Source: Yersinia aldovae ATCC 35236 (GTDB lineage: Bacteria > Pseudomonadota > Gammaproteobacteria > Enterobacterales > Enterobacteriaceae). Taken from it: 64,000 nt of DNA. This document shows, piece after piece, positions 9,256-18,987 of the stretch. Where the stretch lies: assembly GCF_000173735.1 (NCBI RefSeq), contig NZ_ACCB01000018.1, forward strand, positions 1 to 64,000, written 5' to 3'. Numbering within the stretch: the stretch's first letter is position 1; each line of letters opens with the position of its first letter. The notes beneath the pieces are model-generated. The model did not search any database and was not told where the DNA came from. It worked only from the letters and a program-made list of their open reading frames with translations. The translations under genes were made by a program, and so were the position numbers.

Positions 9256-9972
9256 TTACTCTTCCAGGTCACCACAGAAACGATAACCTTCACCGTGGAT
9301 AGTGGCAATGATTTCTGGTGTGTCAGGAGTAGATTCGAAATGCTTACGAATACGACGGATAGTCACGTCGACGGTGCGGTCATGAGGTTTTAGCTCACGG
9401 CCAGTCATTTTCTTCAGCAATTCGCCACGGGATTGAATTTTGCCCGGATTTTCACAGAAATGCAGCATGGCACGGAACTCACTACGTGGCAGTTTGTAAT
9501 GTTCGCCAGTAGGGCTTATCAGTGAGCGGCTGTTGATATCCAGCTCCCAGCCATTGAATTTATAACTCTCAACCAGACGACGCTCTTCACCTACGCTGCC
9601 CAGGTTCATGGTGCGAGATAGCAGGTTGCGTGCGCGGATGGTCAATTCACGCGGATTGAAAGGTTTGGTGATGTAGTCATCGGCACCAATTTCCAAGCCA
9701 AGGATCTTATCTACTTCATTATCACGACCGGTCAGGAACATTAGGGCAACACTTGCTTGTTCACGAAGTTCTCGTGCCAGCAGCAGGCCATTTTTACCCG
9801 GCAGATTGATGTCCATGATAACTAAGTTGATATCATTCTCAGACAAAATGTGGTGCATTTCTGCGCCATCATTGGCCTCATGAACAACATAGCCTTCCGC
9901 CTCGAAAATGCTCTTCAGGGTGTTACGAGTAACTATCTCGTCTTCTACGATCAGAATGTGCGGGGTCTGCAT
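9256..9972 (-). CDS. arcA: Aerobic respiration response regulator ArcA
   Basis: ArcA is the OmpR/PhoB-type regulator phosphorylated by the ArcB sensor under low oxygen; it represses respiratory and TCA genes. The 238-residue product has a receiver domain (acid pocket VEDE at residues 9-12, phospho-acceptor Asp54 in VIMDINLPG, Lys in DYITKPFNP) and a C-terminal winged helix (about 134-234, ending [15 protein letters not shown]). It is virtually the same length as E. coli ArcA. The long upstream region contains an FNR-like box, matching the known FNR control of arcA in E. coli. Confidence 0.98.
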   Translation of the reverse strand: MQTPHILIVEDEIVTRNTLKSIFEAEGYVVHEANDGAEMHHILSENDINLVIMDINLPGKNGLLLARELREQASVALMFLTGRDNEVDKILGLEIGADDYITKPFNPRELTIRARNLLSRTMNLGSVGEERRLVESYKFNGWELDINSRSLISPTGEHYKLPRSEFRAMLHFCENPGKIQSRGELLKKMTGRELKPHDRTVDVTIRRIRKHFESTPDTPEIIATIHGEGYRFCGDLEE

Positions 9973-10854
9973 GTTTGCTACCTAAAATTGCCAACAAAAT
10001 AGAAATAGGAAGTACAGAAGTCTTTGTTATATTAGGATTTTTATTGACTAGTTACTCGTCATCCCGTTCATCACATGACTAAAGTACGTAAACGCGTTCT
10101 TGATGTACTTTCCATCAACGTCAACAACATCACTAGCTTGGTCGGGGTGTTACTCCCTACAGCCCCAAAGGTGACAAAAGCGGCGCATATCCTAACCCTA
10201 TTAACAGCAATATAACAGTGTGAGCCGAATCTACCACCCAACAAAACTACGCTTTGTTGACATATATCAAATTCAATTGTAGCACGTTAACACTTTTGTG
10301 AAAAAGACTTACAAGAATACCAGCTTAAGCGATAGTTGGTTAAATTATGTGATCGATTCAGTGTTATTAATATTAAAAATTAAGCATTAGGCGTAACAAA
10401 AAAAAGATTTTTCTAATCCATTGATTTTTATTGTTTAAAATCAATATTCTTTCACCGCCGCCGCCGTCACCCTCTTTTCCTTCTCAGCCGTCTATTTCAG
10501 CTGAAAGCATAAGAAGAATTATTGTTGATGTTATGGAAATGTAAAGATATTTGCCAGATGTTTACTTATTGTTGTTTTTTTAACCACGAGAACATAAAAA
10601 GAGCGAACAGGTGGCAATTATCCGTTAACTCAGATTGCGCTATAGTTTGATATTTTCCGACTCTCAGGGGCATTTCTGTCAAAAAGTTAGAAAAAAAATC
10701 CATAAGTGCATTATCCTGAATAAGTGTTGTTTTTTAGGGTTATCCTCTGGTTTTTTGCGTTTATTTTGTAATGTGATTGCTGACAATTCCTCTTTTATTA
10801 GAGGATTTCCCGAAATGGGTTAGCTTGTTCTCATCGTTTTACCGGTGAAAAAAT
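9973..10854. other. Long arcA-thr intergenic region
   Basis: About 880 bases, A/T-rich, without a convincing gene. An open frame at 10635-10823 has no ribosome site and no recognisable content. The region should hold arcA promoters (leftward), and it includes the FNR-like box at 10257. Beyond that I see only homopolymer runs and a GCCGCCGCCG stretch near 10457. Confidence 0.4.
10257..10270. promoter_or_regulatory. Candidate FNR box upstream of arcA
   Basis: TTGACATATATCAA matches the FNR consensus TTGAT-N4-ATCAA at nine of ten defined positions. It lies about 285 bases upstream of the arcA start. FNR activation of arcA from a far-upstream promoter is known in E. coli; that this box works the same way is inferred. 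Confidence 0.6.
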
Positions 10855-10883
10855 TTGACTTGAGGGAGCGATTGCTTTAACCA
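10855..10883 (+). promoter_or_regulatory. Promoter of the thr operon
   Basis: TTGACT (10855-10860) and TAACCA (10878-10883) are separated by 17 bases. The pattern, including the TTTAACCAAT wording at the -10, resembles the E. coli thrLABC promoter. Confidence 0.75.
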
Positions 10884-10921
10884 ATAGAGAGACAGCTTTA
10901 TTTATGAGACAGACAGAAGAC

Positions 10922-10990
10922 ATGCGATACATCAGCCTGAATACAACAATTATTACCACCACCGAAACCACAGGTTACGGGGCGGGCTGA
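10922..10990 (+). CDS. thrL: thr operon leader peptide
   Basis: The 22-residue peptide contains seven Thr and three Ile codons in a dense block (NTTIITTTETT) and ends GYGAG, much like the E. coli leader that ends GNGAG. Ribosome stalling at Thr and Ile codons when the charged tRNAs are scarce prevents formation of the downstream terminator, allowing thrABC transcription. An in-frame ATG six codons upstream (10904) would give a 28-residue version; I prefer 10922 because it resembles the known leader length. Confidence 0.85.
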   Translation: MRYISLNTTIITTTETTGYGAG

Positions 10991-11014
10991 CGCGTACAGG
11001 AAACAACAGAAAAA

Positions 11015-11047
11015 AGCCCGCACCTAGACAGTGCGGGCTTTTTTTTT
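11015..11047 (+). terminator. thr attenuator terminator
   Basis: AGCCCGCAC (11015-11023) pairs perfectly with GTGCGGGCT (11031-11039), followed by an unbroken T run to 11047. It lies 25 bases after the leader stop and 60 bases before thrA, the expected place of the attenuator. Confidence 0.92.
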
Positions 11048-11109
11048 AAATCAAATATTTGCAACAAAGTTTGCGATAAAAATAGCGCGAAAGCGGGAGA
11101 AAATAAGAA

Positions 11110-13569
11110 ATGCGAGTGCTGAAATTTGGCGGGACCTCAGTTGCAAATGCAGAACGCTTTATGCGTGTTGCCGATATCATTGAAAGTAATGCGCGTCAGG
11201 GACAAGTCGCTACGGTGCTATCCGCTCCCGCTAAAATTACCAATCACTTGGTGGCGATGATCGACAAAATGGTTGCCGGACAAGATATCTCGCCGAATAT
11301 CAGTGATGCCGAGCGGATTTTCGCCGAGTTATTGCGTGGCTTGGCTGATGCGCAACCGGGCTTTGACTATGCGCGTTTGAAAGACTTGGTAGGGCATGAG
11401 GTTGCGCAGCTCAAGCAACTGTTGCACGGAATTTCACTGCTGGGGCAGTGTCCTGATAGCATCAATGCCGCTATCATCTGCCGTGGTGAGAAGCTCTCTA
11501 TCGCCATTATGGAAGCGGTATTTCAGGCGAAAGGCTATCCGGTGACCGTGATTAATCCGGTAGAGAAACTGCTGGCCCAGGGGCACTATCTCGAATCCAC
11601 CGTAGATATCACTGAATCGACCCGCCGTATCGGTTCCAGCGGCATTCCGGCTGACCATATTATCTTGATGGCGGGCTTCACTGCCGGTAATGATAAAGGT
11701 GAGCTGGTGGTGTTGGGGCGTAACGGGTCTGATTACTCCGCCGCGGTGTTGGCTGCCTGTTTGCGTGCTGACTGTTGTGAGATCTGGACTGATGTGGACG
11801 GGGTTTATACTTGTGATCCACGCGTGGTACCTGATGCCCGATTATTAAAATCGATGTCATATCAGGAAGCGATGGAGCTTTCCTATTTTGGCGCTTCGGT
11901 TCTCCACCCCCGCACTATCGCTCCTATCGCCCAATTCCACATCCCTTGCCTGATAAAAAACACCTCTAATCCACAAGCGCCCGGCACGCTGATTGGCGGC
12001 GAAAGCAGCGACGACGGTTTCCCGGTTAAAGGCATTACCAACCTGAATAATATGGCGATGATCAATGTTTCCGGGCCGGGCATGAAAGGCATGGTCGGGA
12101 TGGCCGCCCGCGTCTTTGCCGTAATGTCGCGCAGCGGTATCTCGGTGGTGCTGATAACCCAGTCCTCTTCTGAATACAGCATTAGCTTCTGTGTGCCACA
12201 AGGGGAGTTGTTACATGCCCGCAAAGCCTTGGATGAAGAGTTTTATCTGGAACTCAAAGACGGCGTACTGGAGCCGTTGGATGTGATTGAACATTTGGCG
12301 ATTATTTCGGTGGTCGGCGATGGTATGCGCACTTTACGCGGCATCTCGGCTCGCTTCTTCTCGGCGCTGGCTCGTGCCAATATCAATATTATTGCCATTG
12401 CCCAAGGCTCCTCTGAGCGCTCTATTTCGGTGGTGGTCAGTAACGATGCGGTCACTACCGGCGTGCGGGTCTGCCATCAGATGTTGTTTAACACCGATCA
12501 AGTGATTGAAGTGTTTGTTATCGGCGTCGGTGGCGTTGGTGGGGCATTGATCGAACAAATCTATCGTCAGCAGCCGTGGTTGAAACAGCGCCATATCGAT
12601 TTGCGCGTTTGTGGTATCGCCAACTCTAAAGCGATGCTGACTAATGTCCACGGCATTGCCTTGGATAACTGGCGTCAGGAGCTGGCTGAAGTGCAGGAGC
12701 CGTTTAACTTAAGCCGCCTGATCCGTTTGGTAAAAGAGTATCACTTGCTCAATCCGGTGATTGTCGACTGTACTTCCAGTCAGGCGGTGGCGGATCAATA
12801 TGCCGACTTCCTGGCCGATGGTTTCCACGTCGTGACACCAAACAAGAAAGCCAATACCTCATCAATGAATTACTACCGTCAGATGCGTGCGGCAGCAGCG
12901 AAGTCATGTCGCAAATTCTTGTATGACACCAACGTCGGTGCGGGCCTGCCAGTGATTGAAAACTTACAGAATCTGCTTAATGCGGGTGACGAACTGATGC
13001 GTTTTTCTGGCATTCTGTCCGGGTCACTGTCCTTTATCTTCGGCAAGCTGGATGAAGGAATGACATTGTCGGAAGCCACTTTGCAAGCCAAGGCGATGGG
13101 ATATACCGAACCTGACCCACGCGATGACCTCTCTGGCATGGATGTTGCGCGTAAATTGTTGATTCTGGCCCGTGAGGCAGGGTACAAACTTGAGCTGGCT
13201 GATATTGAAGTTGAATCAGTATTGCCAGCAGATTTTGATGCTTCAGGCGATGTAGACAGCTTCCTGGCGCGCTTGCCATCACTGGATGCCGAATTTACTC
13301 GTTTGGTAACGAATGCGGCGGAGCAGGGCAAAGTGCTGCGTTATGTTGGCGTCATCGAAGAGGGGCGTTGTCTCGTGCGAATGGATGCTGTGGATGGTAA
13401 TGATCCGTTGTATAAAGTTAAAAATGGTGAGAATGCCTTGGCTTTCTATACCCACTATTATCAGCCGATTCCGTTGGTGTTACGCGGTTATGGTGCCGGT
13501 AATGACGTGACGGCTGCTGGGGTATTCGCCGATCTTTTACGCACATTATCATGGAAGTTGGGAGTTTAA
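11110..13569 (+). CDS. thrA: Bifunctional aspartokinase I / homoserine dehydrogenase I
   Basis: ThrA catalyses the first step (aspartate to aspartyl phosphate) and third step (semialdehyde to homoserine) of threonine synthesis and is inhibited by threonine. The 819-residue product begins with the kinase motif [13 protein letters not shown], then two ACT regulatory segments (about 315-460), then the NADP-binding motif VIGVGGVGG (about 470) and the dehydrogenase catalytic region, including NKKAN and a [17 protein letters not shown] stretch. Length equals E. coli ThrA (820). It is the first structural gene after the attenuator, and thrB starts two bases after its stop, so translation is likely coupled. 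Confidence 0.98.
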   Translation: MRVLKFGGTSVANAERFMRVADIIESNARQGQVATVLSAPAKITNHLVAMIDKMVAGQDISPNISDAERIFAELLRGLADAQPGFDYARLKDLVGHEVAQLKQLLHGISLLGQCPDSINAAIICRGEKLSIAIMEAVFQAKGYPVTVINPVEKLLAQGHYLESTVDITESTRRIGSSGIPADHIILMAGFTAGNDKGELVVLGRNGSDYSAAVLAACLRADCCEIWTDVDGVYTCDPRVVPDARLLKSMSYQEAMELSYFGASVLHPRTIAPIAQFHIPCLIKNTSNPQAPGTLIGGESSDDGFPVKGITNLNNMAMINVSGPGMKGMVGMAARVFAVMSRSGISVVLITQSSSEYSISFCVPQGELLHARKALDEEFYLELKDGVLEPLDVIEHLAIISVVGDGMRTLRGISARFFSALARANINIIAIAQGSSERSISVVVSNDAVTTGVRVCHQMLFNTDQVIEVFVIGVGGVGGALIEQIYRQQPWLKQRHIDLRVCGIANSKAMLTNVHGIALDNWRQELAEVQEPFNLSRLIRLVKEYHLLNPVIVDCTSSQAVADQYADFLADGFHVVTPNKKANTSSMNYYRQMRAAAAKSCRKFLYDTNVGAGLPVIENLQNLLNAGDELMRFSGILSGSLSFIFGKLDEGMTLSEATLQAKAMGYTEPDPRDDLSGMDVARKLLILAREAGYKLELADIEVESVLPADFDASGDVDSFLARLPSLDAEFTRLVTNAAEQGKVLRYVGVIEEGRCLVRMDAVDGNDPLYKVKNGENALAFYTHYYQPIPLVLRGYGAGNDVTAAGVFADLLRTLSWKLGV

Positions 13570-13571
13570 AT

Positions 13572-14501
13572 ATGGTTAAAATCTATGCTCCGGCATCGAT
13601 TGGCAATGTCAGCGTCGGATTCGATGTGCTGGGTGCAGCGGTTTCGCCGGTTGATGGTACTTTGCTTGGTGATTGCGTCAGCGTGATCGCCGCAGACCGT
13701 TTCAGTCTGCGCAACGAGGGCCGCTTTGTCAGCAAACTGCCTGATGATCCAAAAGAGAATATCGTTTATCAGTGTTGGGCGCGTTTTTGTCAGGAAATGG
13801 GCAAAGAAATCCCAGTGGCAATGGTGCTGGAAAAGAATATGCCAATCGGTTCAGGGCTGGGTTCCAGCGCCTGCTCTGTAGTGGCCGGGCTAATGGCGAT
13901 GAACGAATTCTGTGGCAAGCCACTGGATAAGGTCACGCTACTTGGCTTGATGGGCGAACTGGAAGGGCGTGTCTCCGGCAGTGTCCATTATGATAATGTC
14001 GCACCTTGCTATCTGGGTGGGATGCAGTTAATCCTTGAGCAGGATAGCTATATTAGCCAGAACGTCCCCGGTTTTGATGACTGGCTGTGGGTGATGGCGT
14101 ATCCGGGCATTAAAGTTTCTACCGCTGAGGCGCGCGCTATCTTACCGGCGCAGTATCGGCGGCAGGATTGCATTGCTCATGGGCGAAATCTGGCTGGGTT
14201 CATTCACGCCTGCCACACTCAACAACCCGATTTAGCCGCTAAAATGATGAAAGATGTTATTGCGGAGCCTTATCGTACCCAATTGCTGCCAGGCTTTGCG
14301 GCGGCACGTCAGGCCGCACAGGATATTGGCGCATTGGCCTGTGGCATTTCCGGCTCCGGCCCGACGCTGTTTGCCGTGTGTGACGATATGGATACCGCGC
14401 AGCGCATGGCGGGCTGGTTACAAAATCATTACCTGCAAAACGACGAAGGTTTTGTTCATATTTGCCGTCTGGATACCGCAGGCGCACGACTACTGGGATA
14501 A
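13572..14501 (+). CDS. thrB: Homoserine kinase
   Basis: ThrB phosphorylates homoserine with ATP. The product is 309 residues in the GHMP kinase family, with the phosphate loop motif [12 protein letters not shown] near residue 95 and a C-terminal [14 protein letters not shown] segment. I place the start at 13572 ([11 protein letters not shown]), not at the earlier in-frame ATG inside thrA, because it matches family length and the GGAG at the end of thrA serves as ribosome site. The gene is second in thrABC, with two bases to thrA and three to thrC. Confidence 0.97.
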   Translation: MVKIYAPASIGNVSVGFDVLGAAVSPVDGTLLGDCVSVIAADRFSLRNEGRFVSKLPDDPKENIVYQCWARFCQEMGKEIPVAMVLEKNMPIGSGLGSSACSVVAGLMAMNEFCGKPLDKVTLLGLMGELEGRVSGSVHYDNVAPCYLGGMQLILEQDSYISQNVPGFDDWLWVMAYPGIKVSTAEARAILPAQYRRQDCIAHGRNLAGFIHACHTQQPDLAAKMMKDVIAEPYRTQLLPGFAAARQAAQDIGALACGISGSGPTLFAVCDDMDTAQRMAGWLQNHYLQNDEGFVHICRLDTAGARLLG

Positions 14502-14504
14502 CGC

Positions 14505-15794
14505 ATGAAACTGTACAACCTTAAAGATCACAACGAACAGGTCAGCTTCGCGCAAGCGATCAAACAGGGCTTGGGCAAACAGCAAGGGCTATTTTTTCCA
14601 CTTGAATTGCCAGAGTTTGAACTGACTGAGATTGATAAACTGCTGGATCTGGATTTTGTCACGCGCAGCAGCCGTATTTTGTCTGCGTTTATTGGTAATG
14701 AAATCGCGCCAGAAGTGTTAACCAAACGCGTTCAGGCGGCTTTTGAATTCCCAGCCCCAATCGCGCACGTTGAAAATGATATCGCCGCGCTGGAGCTGTT
14801 CCACGGCCCGACACTGGCGTTTAAAGATTTTGGCGCACGTTTTATGGCGCAGATGTTGGCAGAAGTGGCGGGCGATCAGCCGGTGACTATCCTGACCGCA
14901 ACCTCCGGTGACACTGGCGCGGCGGTGGCTCATGCGTTCTACGGCCTGAAAAATGTACGGGTGGTTATCCTCTATCCGCGTGGCAAAATCAGCCCGTTGC
15001 AGGAGAAGCTGTTCTGTACGCTGGGCGGAAATATTCACACAGTAGCGATTGAAGGCGATTTTGATGCTTGTCAGGCGTTGGTAAAACAAGCCTTTGACGA
15101 TGAAGAGCTGAAACAGGAACTGAGCCTTAATTCCGCTAACTCAATCAATATCAGCCGCCTGCTGGCGCAAATCTGTTATTACTTTGAAGCGGTGGCCCAG
15201 TTGCCACAAGAAGCGCGTAATCAACTGGTTATCTCGGTACCAAGCGGCAATTTCGGTGATTTGACTGCCGGCCTGCTGGCAAAATCATTAGGTTTACCGG
15301 TAAAACGCTTTATCGCCGCCACCAATGCCAATGATACCGTACCGCGCTTTCTGGTGAGCGGCGAGTGGCAGCCGAAACCGACGGTGGCGACATTATCAAA
15401 TGCGATGGATGTGAGCCAACCGAATAACTGGCCGCGAGTAGAGGAGCTATATCGTCGCAAAATCTGGCAACTGAAGGATTTGTGCCACGGCGCAGTGAGC
15501 GATGACGTGACTAAAGAAACGATGCGCGAGCTGGCAAAACTGGGTTATATCTCAGAGCCTCATGCCGCCATTGCTTACCGTGTCTTGCGTGATCAGTTAC
15601 AGGACGGTGAGTTCGGTTTGTTCATCGGCACTGCGCATCCGGCAAAATTTAAAGAGAGCGTGGAGGCGGTTCTCGGGCAGGAATTACCGCTGCCAAAACC
15701 ACTGGCTATCCGGGCGAAGTTACCGTTGCTATCCCATGATTTACCGGCTGATTTTGCGCAATTACGCACTTTCTTGATGGCTTTGCCAAAGTAA
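14505..15794 (+). CDS. thrC: Threonine synthase
   Basis: ThrC converts O-phosphohomoserine to threonine with pyridoxal phosphate. The 429-residue product has the family motif FHGPTLAFKDFGARF, placing the cofactor-binding Lys at 107, and the phosphate-binding ATSGDTGAAV loop. Its length matches the E. coli enzyme (428). It is the last gene of thrABC and is followed by a hairpin shared with converging yaaA. Confidence 0.98.
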   Translation: MKLYNLKDHNEQVSFAQAIKQGLGKQQGLFFPLELPEFELTEIDKLLDLDFVTRSSRILSAFIGNEIAPEVLTKRVQAAFEFPAPIAHVENDIAALELFHGPTLAFKDFGARFMAQMLAEVAGDQPVTILTATSGDTGAAVAHAFYGLKNVRVVILYPRGKISPLQEKLFCTLGGNIHTVAIEGDFDACQALVKQAFDDEELKQELSLNSANSINISRLLAQICYYFEAVAQLPQEARNQLVISVPSGNFGDLTAGLLAKSLGLPVKRFIAATNANDTVPRFLVSGEWQPKPTVATLSNAMDVSQPNNWPRVEELYRRKIWQLKDLCHGAVSDDVTKETMRELAKLGYISEPHAAIAYRVLRDQLQDGEFGLFIGTAHPAKFKESVEAVLGQELPLPKPLAIRAKLPLLSHDLPADFAQLRTFLMALPK

Positions 15795-15901
15795 CAGGGC
15801 ACTCTTTGTAAAGAAGTAGAACGAAGGGAAGCGTGCCGTTGGGGTCGTAGTGGCGTGAGCCACCGGAGTGCCCCTCGGTGCGTTAAACCCTTCGCATACC
15901 A

Positions 15902-15931
15902 AATTTAAAAGGGCTGTAGCCTTTTTAAATT
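15902..15931. terminator. Hairpin between converging thrC and yaaA
   Basis: AATTTAAAAGGG is followed after five bases by GCCTTTTTAAATT, giving a long A/T-rich stem with A and T runs on both sides. It could terminate in both directions. Confidence 0.6.
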
Positions 15932-15959
15932 GATCGGTTAGAAGCTGTAGCAACGAAGA

Positions 15960-16736
15960 TCAGCGCAGCTCAGCGCGCTTAAATACCAGTTCATTTTTTG
16001 CCGACAACCCGGCATCAAACTCATAGCCTTCCAGATTGAAATCAACCAGTTGCTCTGGTTTGGTCAATTTATTCTGAATAATAAAGCGGCTCATCAGGCC
16101 ACGGGCTTTCTTGGCATAGAAACTGATGATTTTGTATTTGCTATTTTTCTCATCCAAAAATACCGGTTTAATCAGTGAACCGGCCAGTTTTGCAGGTTTC
16201 ACGGCTTTAAAATATTCATCAGAAGCCAGATTAATCAGTATGTTATCACCTTGCTGATCAAGGGCTTGATTGAGTTTCTCGGTTATCTGCTCACCCCAGA
16301 ATGAATAGAGGTCTTTACCGCGTGGATTCGCCAGTTTGATCCCCATTTCCAGACGATATGGTTGCATTAGATCCAGTGGGCGCAATAGGCCGTACAAACC
16401 TGAAAGCATTCGCAGATGCTGTTGAGCAAAATCAAAATCGGCAGCACTGAAATCCTGTGCCTGCATACCGGTATAGACATCACCTTTAAAAGCCAAAATC
16501 GCCTGACGCGCATTCTCAGGTGTAAAATGGGGTTGCCATTCGCTGAACCGTGCGGCATTTAAGCCTGCCAGTTTATCGCTAATGCCCATCAGGCTGCTGA
16601 TTTGGGCAGGTGTTAGCTCACGGCAGATCTCGATAAGCTGTTGTGACTTATCCAACATTTCTGGCTGCGTAAACTTCTTGGTTGCCAACGGACTTTGATA
16701 ATCAAGGGTTTTGGCCGGAGAGATAATAATAAGCAT
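15960..16736 (-). CDS. yaaA: Peroxide stress protein YaaA (UPF0246/DUF328)
   Basis: YaaA limits hydrogen-peroxide damage by lowering intracellular free iron; in E. coli it is in the OxyR regulon. The product (258 residues from the start chosen) begins [17 protein letters not shown], the family signature, and includes [13 protein letters not shown] and [14 protein letters not shown] stretches. An upstream in-frame start at 16766 would add ten residues; I prefer 16736 because it equals the E. coli length and has a GGAT ribosome site. It converges with thrC. Confidence 0.95.
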   Translation of the reverse strand: MLIIISPAKTLDYQSPLATKKFTQPEMLDKSQQLIEICRELTPAQISSLMGISDKLAGLNAARFSEWQPHFTPENARQAILAFKGDVYTGMQAQDFSAADFDFAQQHLRMLSGLYGLLRPLDLMQPYRLEMGIKLANPRGKDLYSFWGEQITEKLNQALDQQGDNILINLASDEYFKAVKPAKLAGSLIKPVFLDEKNSKYKIISFYAKKARGLMSRFIIQNKLTKPEQLVDFNLEGYEFDAGLSAKNELVFKRAELR

Positions 16737-17182
16737 AACGGCATCCTGCTTTTCCAAAAAAGACACTGTAGCAAAAAGTGTGTGCTAGCAAAAAGGAGAT
16801 TGAGCGATTGCTAAAATAGGTATCCCTATCGTACTTGACGTTGTAGGGTTGTTTGCAGCCTACTTACAAGCGAATAGGCCTTAGGCATAGATTGAATTGT
16901 CGGTGATGATAGCGTTTAGCTAAATCGTCTCAGCACGATAAGAATGGACGAAATTGCTATTAACCTGATGCTTTCCGGTTGTTTCAATTGGCGAAAACGG
17001 TTGCTAATTGCAGATGACTGTTTTGCGTTTTTTTTAAACAGTTTAACTGCCTTGCACCAAGGCTTACGCATGTTATTATCAGAACAAAGGCAGGGCTTCG
17101 AAATCGCCGCTACTTTTCTGTAACATATTAAAAGTTATGCGAAATGCCAAAAGTTCATGCACAAACGATGAGAAACGACAAC
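16737..17182. other. Divergent yaaA-talB intergenic region
   Basis: About 445 bases between the yaaA and talB starts. It should contain both promoters. I see no gene and no strong operator; E. coli yaaJ, which lies here in that species, is absent. Confidence 0.4.
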
Positions 17183-18136
17183 ATGACCGATAAACTTACT
17201 TCCCTACGTCAAATCACCACTGTAGTAGCAGATACCGGGGATATCGCGGCGATGAAATTGTATCAGCCGCAAGATGCGACCACCAACCCATCATTGATTC
17301 TGAATGCAGCTCAGATCCCTGAATACCGCAAATTGATCGATGAAGCTATTGCCTGGGCGCGCGAACAAAGCAGCAGTCATGCCCAGCAGATCGTTGATGC
17401 CACTGACAAACTGGCTGTGAATATCGGTTTAGAAATTCTAAAACTGATCCCCGGCCGCATTTCTACTGAAGTTGATGCCCGTCTCTCTTATGACACTGTT
17501 GCCAGCGTGGCGAAAGCCAAGCGTTTGATCAAAATGTATAACGAAGCCGGTATCAGTAATGACCGTATTCTGATCAAGCTGGCCTCAACCTGGCAGGGTA
17601 TCCGTGCCGCAGAGCAGTTGGAAAAAGAAGGCATTAACTGTAACCTGACGCTGCTATTCTCCTTTGCTCAAGCGCGTGCTTGTGCTGAAGCCGGTGTGTT
17701 CCTGATTTCACCGTTTGTTGGCCGTATTCTTGACTGGTACAAAGCCAATGGCGACAAAAAAGAGTTCGCGCCACATGAAGATCCCGGTGTGGTTTCCGTG
17801 ACCGAGATTTACCAGTATTACAAAAAACACGGCTATAGCACCGTGGTAATGGGCGCAAGCTTCCGTAATCTGGGTGAGATCATCGAGCTGGCCGGTTGTG
17901 ACCGCCTGACTATCGCACCATCATTGCTAAAAGAGCTGGCAGAAAGCGAAGGCTCGGTTGAGCGTAAACTGGTTTACACCGGCGAAGTTCAGGCTAAACC
18001 AGCCCCACTGACTGAAGCTGAATTCTACTGGCAGCACAATCAGGACCCAATGGCGATTGATAAGCTGGCTGACGGTATCCGTAAGTTTGCAATCGATCAG
18101 GGTAAACTTGAGAAAATGATCTCTGACCTGCTGTAA
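17183..18136 (+). CDS. talB: Transaldolase B
   Basis: Transaldolase moves a dihydroxyacetone unit between sedoheptulose-7-phosphate and glyceraldehyde-3-phosphate in the non-oxidative pentose phosphate pathway. The product from 17183 ([15 protein letters not shown]) has 317 residues, the same as E. coli TalB. The Schiff-base Lys is Lys132 in [12 protein letters not shown], and the DATTNPSLI motif lies near the N-terminus. An earlier in-frame ATG at 17144 would add 13 residues with no family support. A terminator follows, so talB is probably transcribed apart from mog. Confidence 0.97.
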   Translation: MTDKLTSLRQITTVVADTGDIAAMKLYQPQDATTNPSLILNAAQIPEYRKLIDEAIAWAREQSSSHAQQIVDATDKLAVNIGLEILKLIPGRISTEVDARLSYDTVASVAKAKRLIKMYNEAGISNDRILIKLASTWQGIRAAEQLEKEGINCNLTLLFSFAQARACAEAGVFLISPFVGRILDWYKANGDKKEFAPHEDPGVVSVTEIYQYYKKHGYSTVVMGASFRNLGEIIELAGCDRLTIAPSLLKELAESEGSVERKLVYTGEVQAKPAPLTEAEFYWQHNQDPMAIDKLADGIRKFAIDQGKLEKMISDLL

Positions 18137-18164
18137 TTTGAGTGATGCGGGCAGTGTTTGACGA

Positions 18165-18189
18165 AAAGGTGGCGTAAGCCGCCTTTTTT
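18165..18189 (+). terminator. talB terminator
   Basis: AAAGGTGGC (18165-18173) pairs with GCCGCCTTT (18178-18186) across a GTAA loop and is followed by T residues. One G-U pair occurs in the stem. Confidence 0.85.
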
Positions 18190-18271
18190 ATTGCCTGCCA
18201 TCAAGGGAGGTTTGTGGTTTGGCTATGATATTATTCATACACGATATAGGACATTTTGTTGAGGTGGTCGC

Positions 18272-18859
18272 ATGAATACATTACGGATAGGTTTAGTGTC
18301 GGTTTCAGACCGCGCATCCAGTGGGGTTTATCAGGATAAAGGGATTCCGGCGTTAGAAGCATGGCTGGCAAGTGCGTTGACCACGCCTTTTTACATCGAA
18401 ACGCGCCTGATACCCGATGAGCAGACATTAATTGAACAAACGTTGTGTGAATTGGTGGATGAAATGGGCTGCCACCTGGTGTTAACCACCGGCGGAACCG
18501 GCCCGGCGCGGCGTGATGTGACGCCTGATGCCACTCTGGCTATCGCTGATCGGCAGATGCCGGGCTTTGGTGAGCAAATGCGGCAAATCAGCCTTCATTT
18601 TGTGCCTACCGCTATTTTATCCCGTCAGGTAGGGGTTATCCGCAAGCAGGCATTGATCATCAACTTGCCGGGGCAGCCTAAATCAATCAAAGAGACGCTG
18701 GAAGGCGTGAAAGACGCCGAGTCGAAAGTGGTGGTGGCCGGTATCTTTGCCAGCGTGCCTTATTGCATTCAATTGCTGGATGGGCCTTATGTCGAGACCA
18801 ACAGCGCAGTAGTAGCTGCTTTTCGTCCTAAGAGTGCGCTTATCGATATAAAAAACTAA
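18272..18859 (+). CDS. mog: Molybdopterin adenylyltransferase
   Basis: Mog (MogA) adenylates molybdopterin so that MoeA can insert molybdate, a late step of molybdenum cofactor synthesis. The 195-residue product carries the MoCF-binding fold with the LVLTTGGTGPARRDVTPDA loop and a PGFGEQMR segment near residue 95. The length equals that of E. coli Mog. The gene follows talB as in E. coli, and a GAGGTGG ribosome site precedes its ATG. Confidence 0.96.
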   Translation: MNTLRIGLVSVSDRASSGVYQDKGIPALEAWLASALTTPFYIETRLIPDEQTLIEQTLCELVDEMGCHLVLTTGGTGPARRDVTPDATLAIADRQMPGFGEQMRQISLHFVPTAILSRQVGVIRKQALIINLPGQPKSIKETLEGVKDAESKVVVAGIFASVPYCIQLLDGPYVETNSAVVAAFRPKSALIDIKN

Positions 18860-18987
18860 ATTAAATTTTTTTGCAACATAAGTCACTATTCTAACGGTGT
18901 GAGGAATTTTGTACGGTATAGTCATATTTACTTTACAAATAGTTGAAACAATTTTTCTTCCCCTACTCTGGTTTATTACGGTGTCAT

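Noticed and set aside
10635..10823. 62-residue plus-strand ORF upstream of thrL
   Set aside because: A/T-rich chance frame without ribosome site or recognisable residues.
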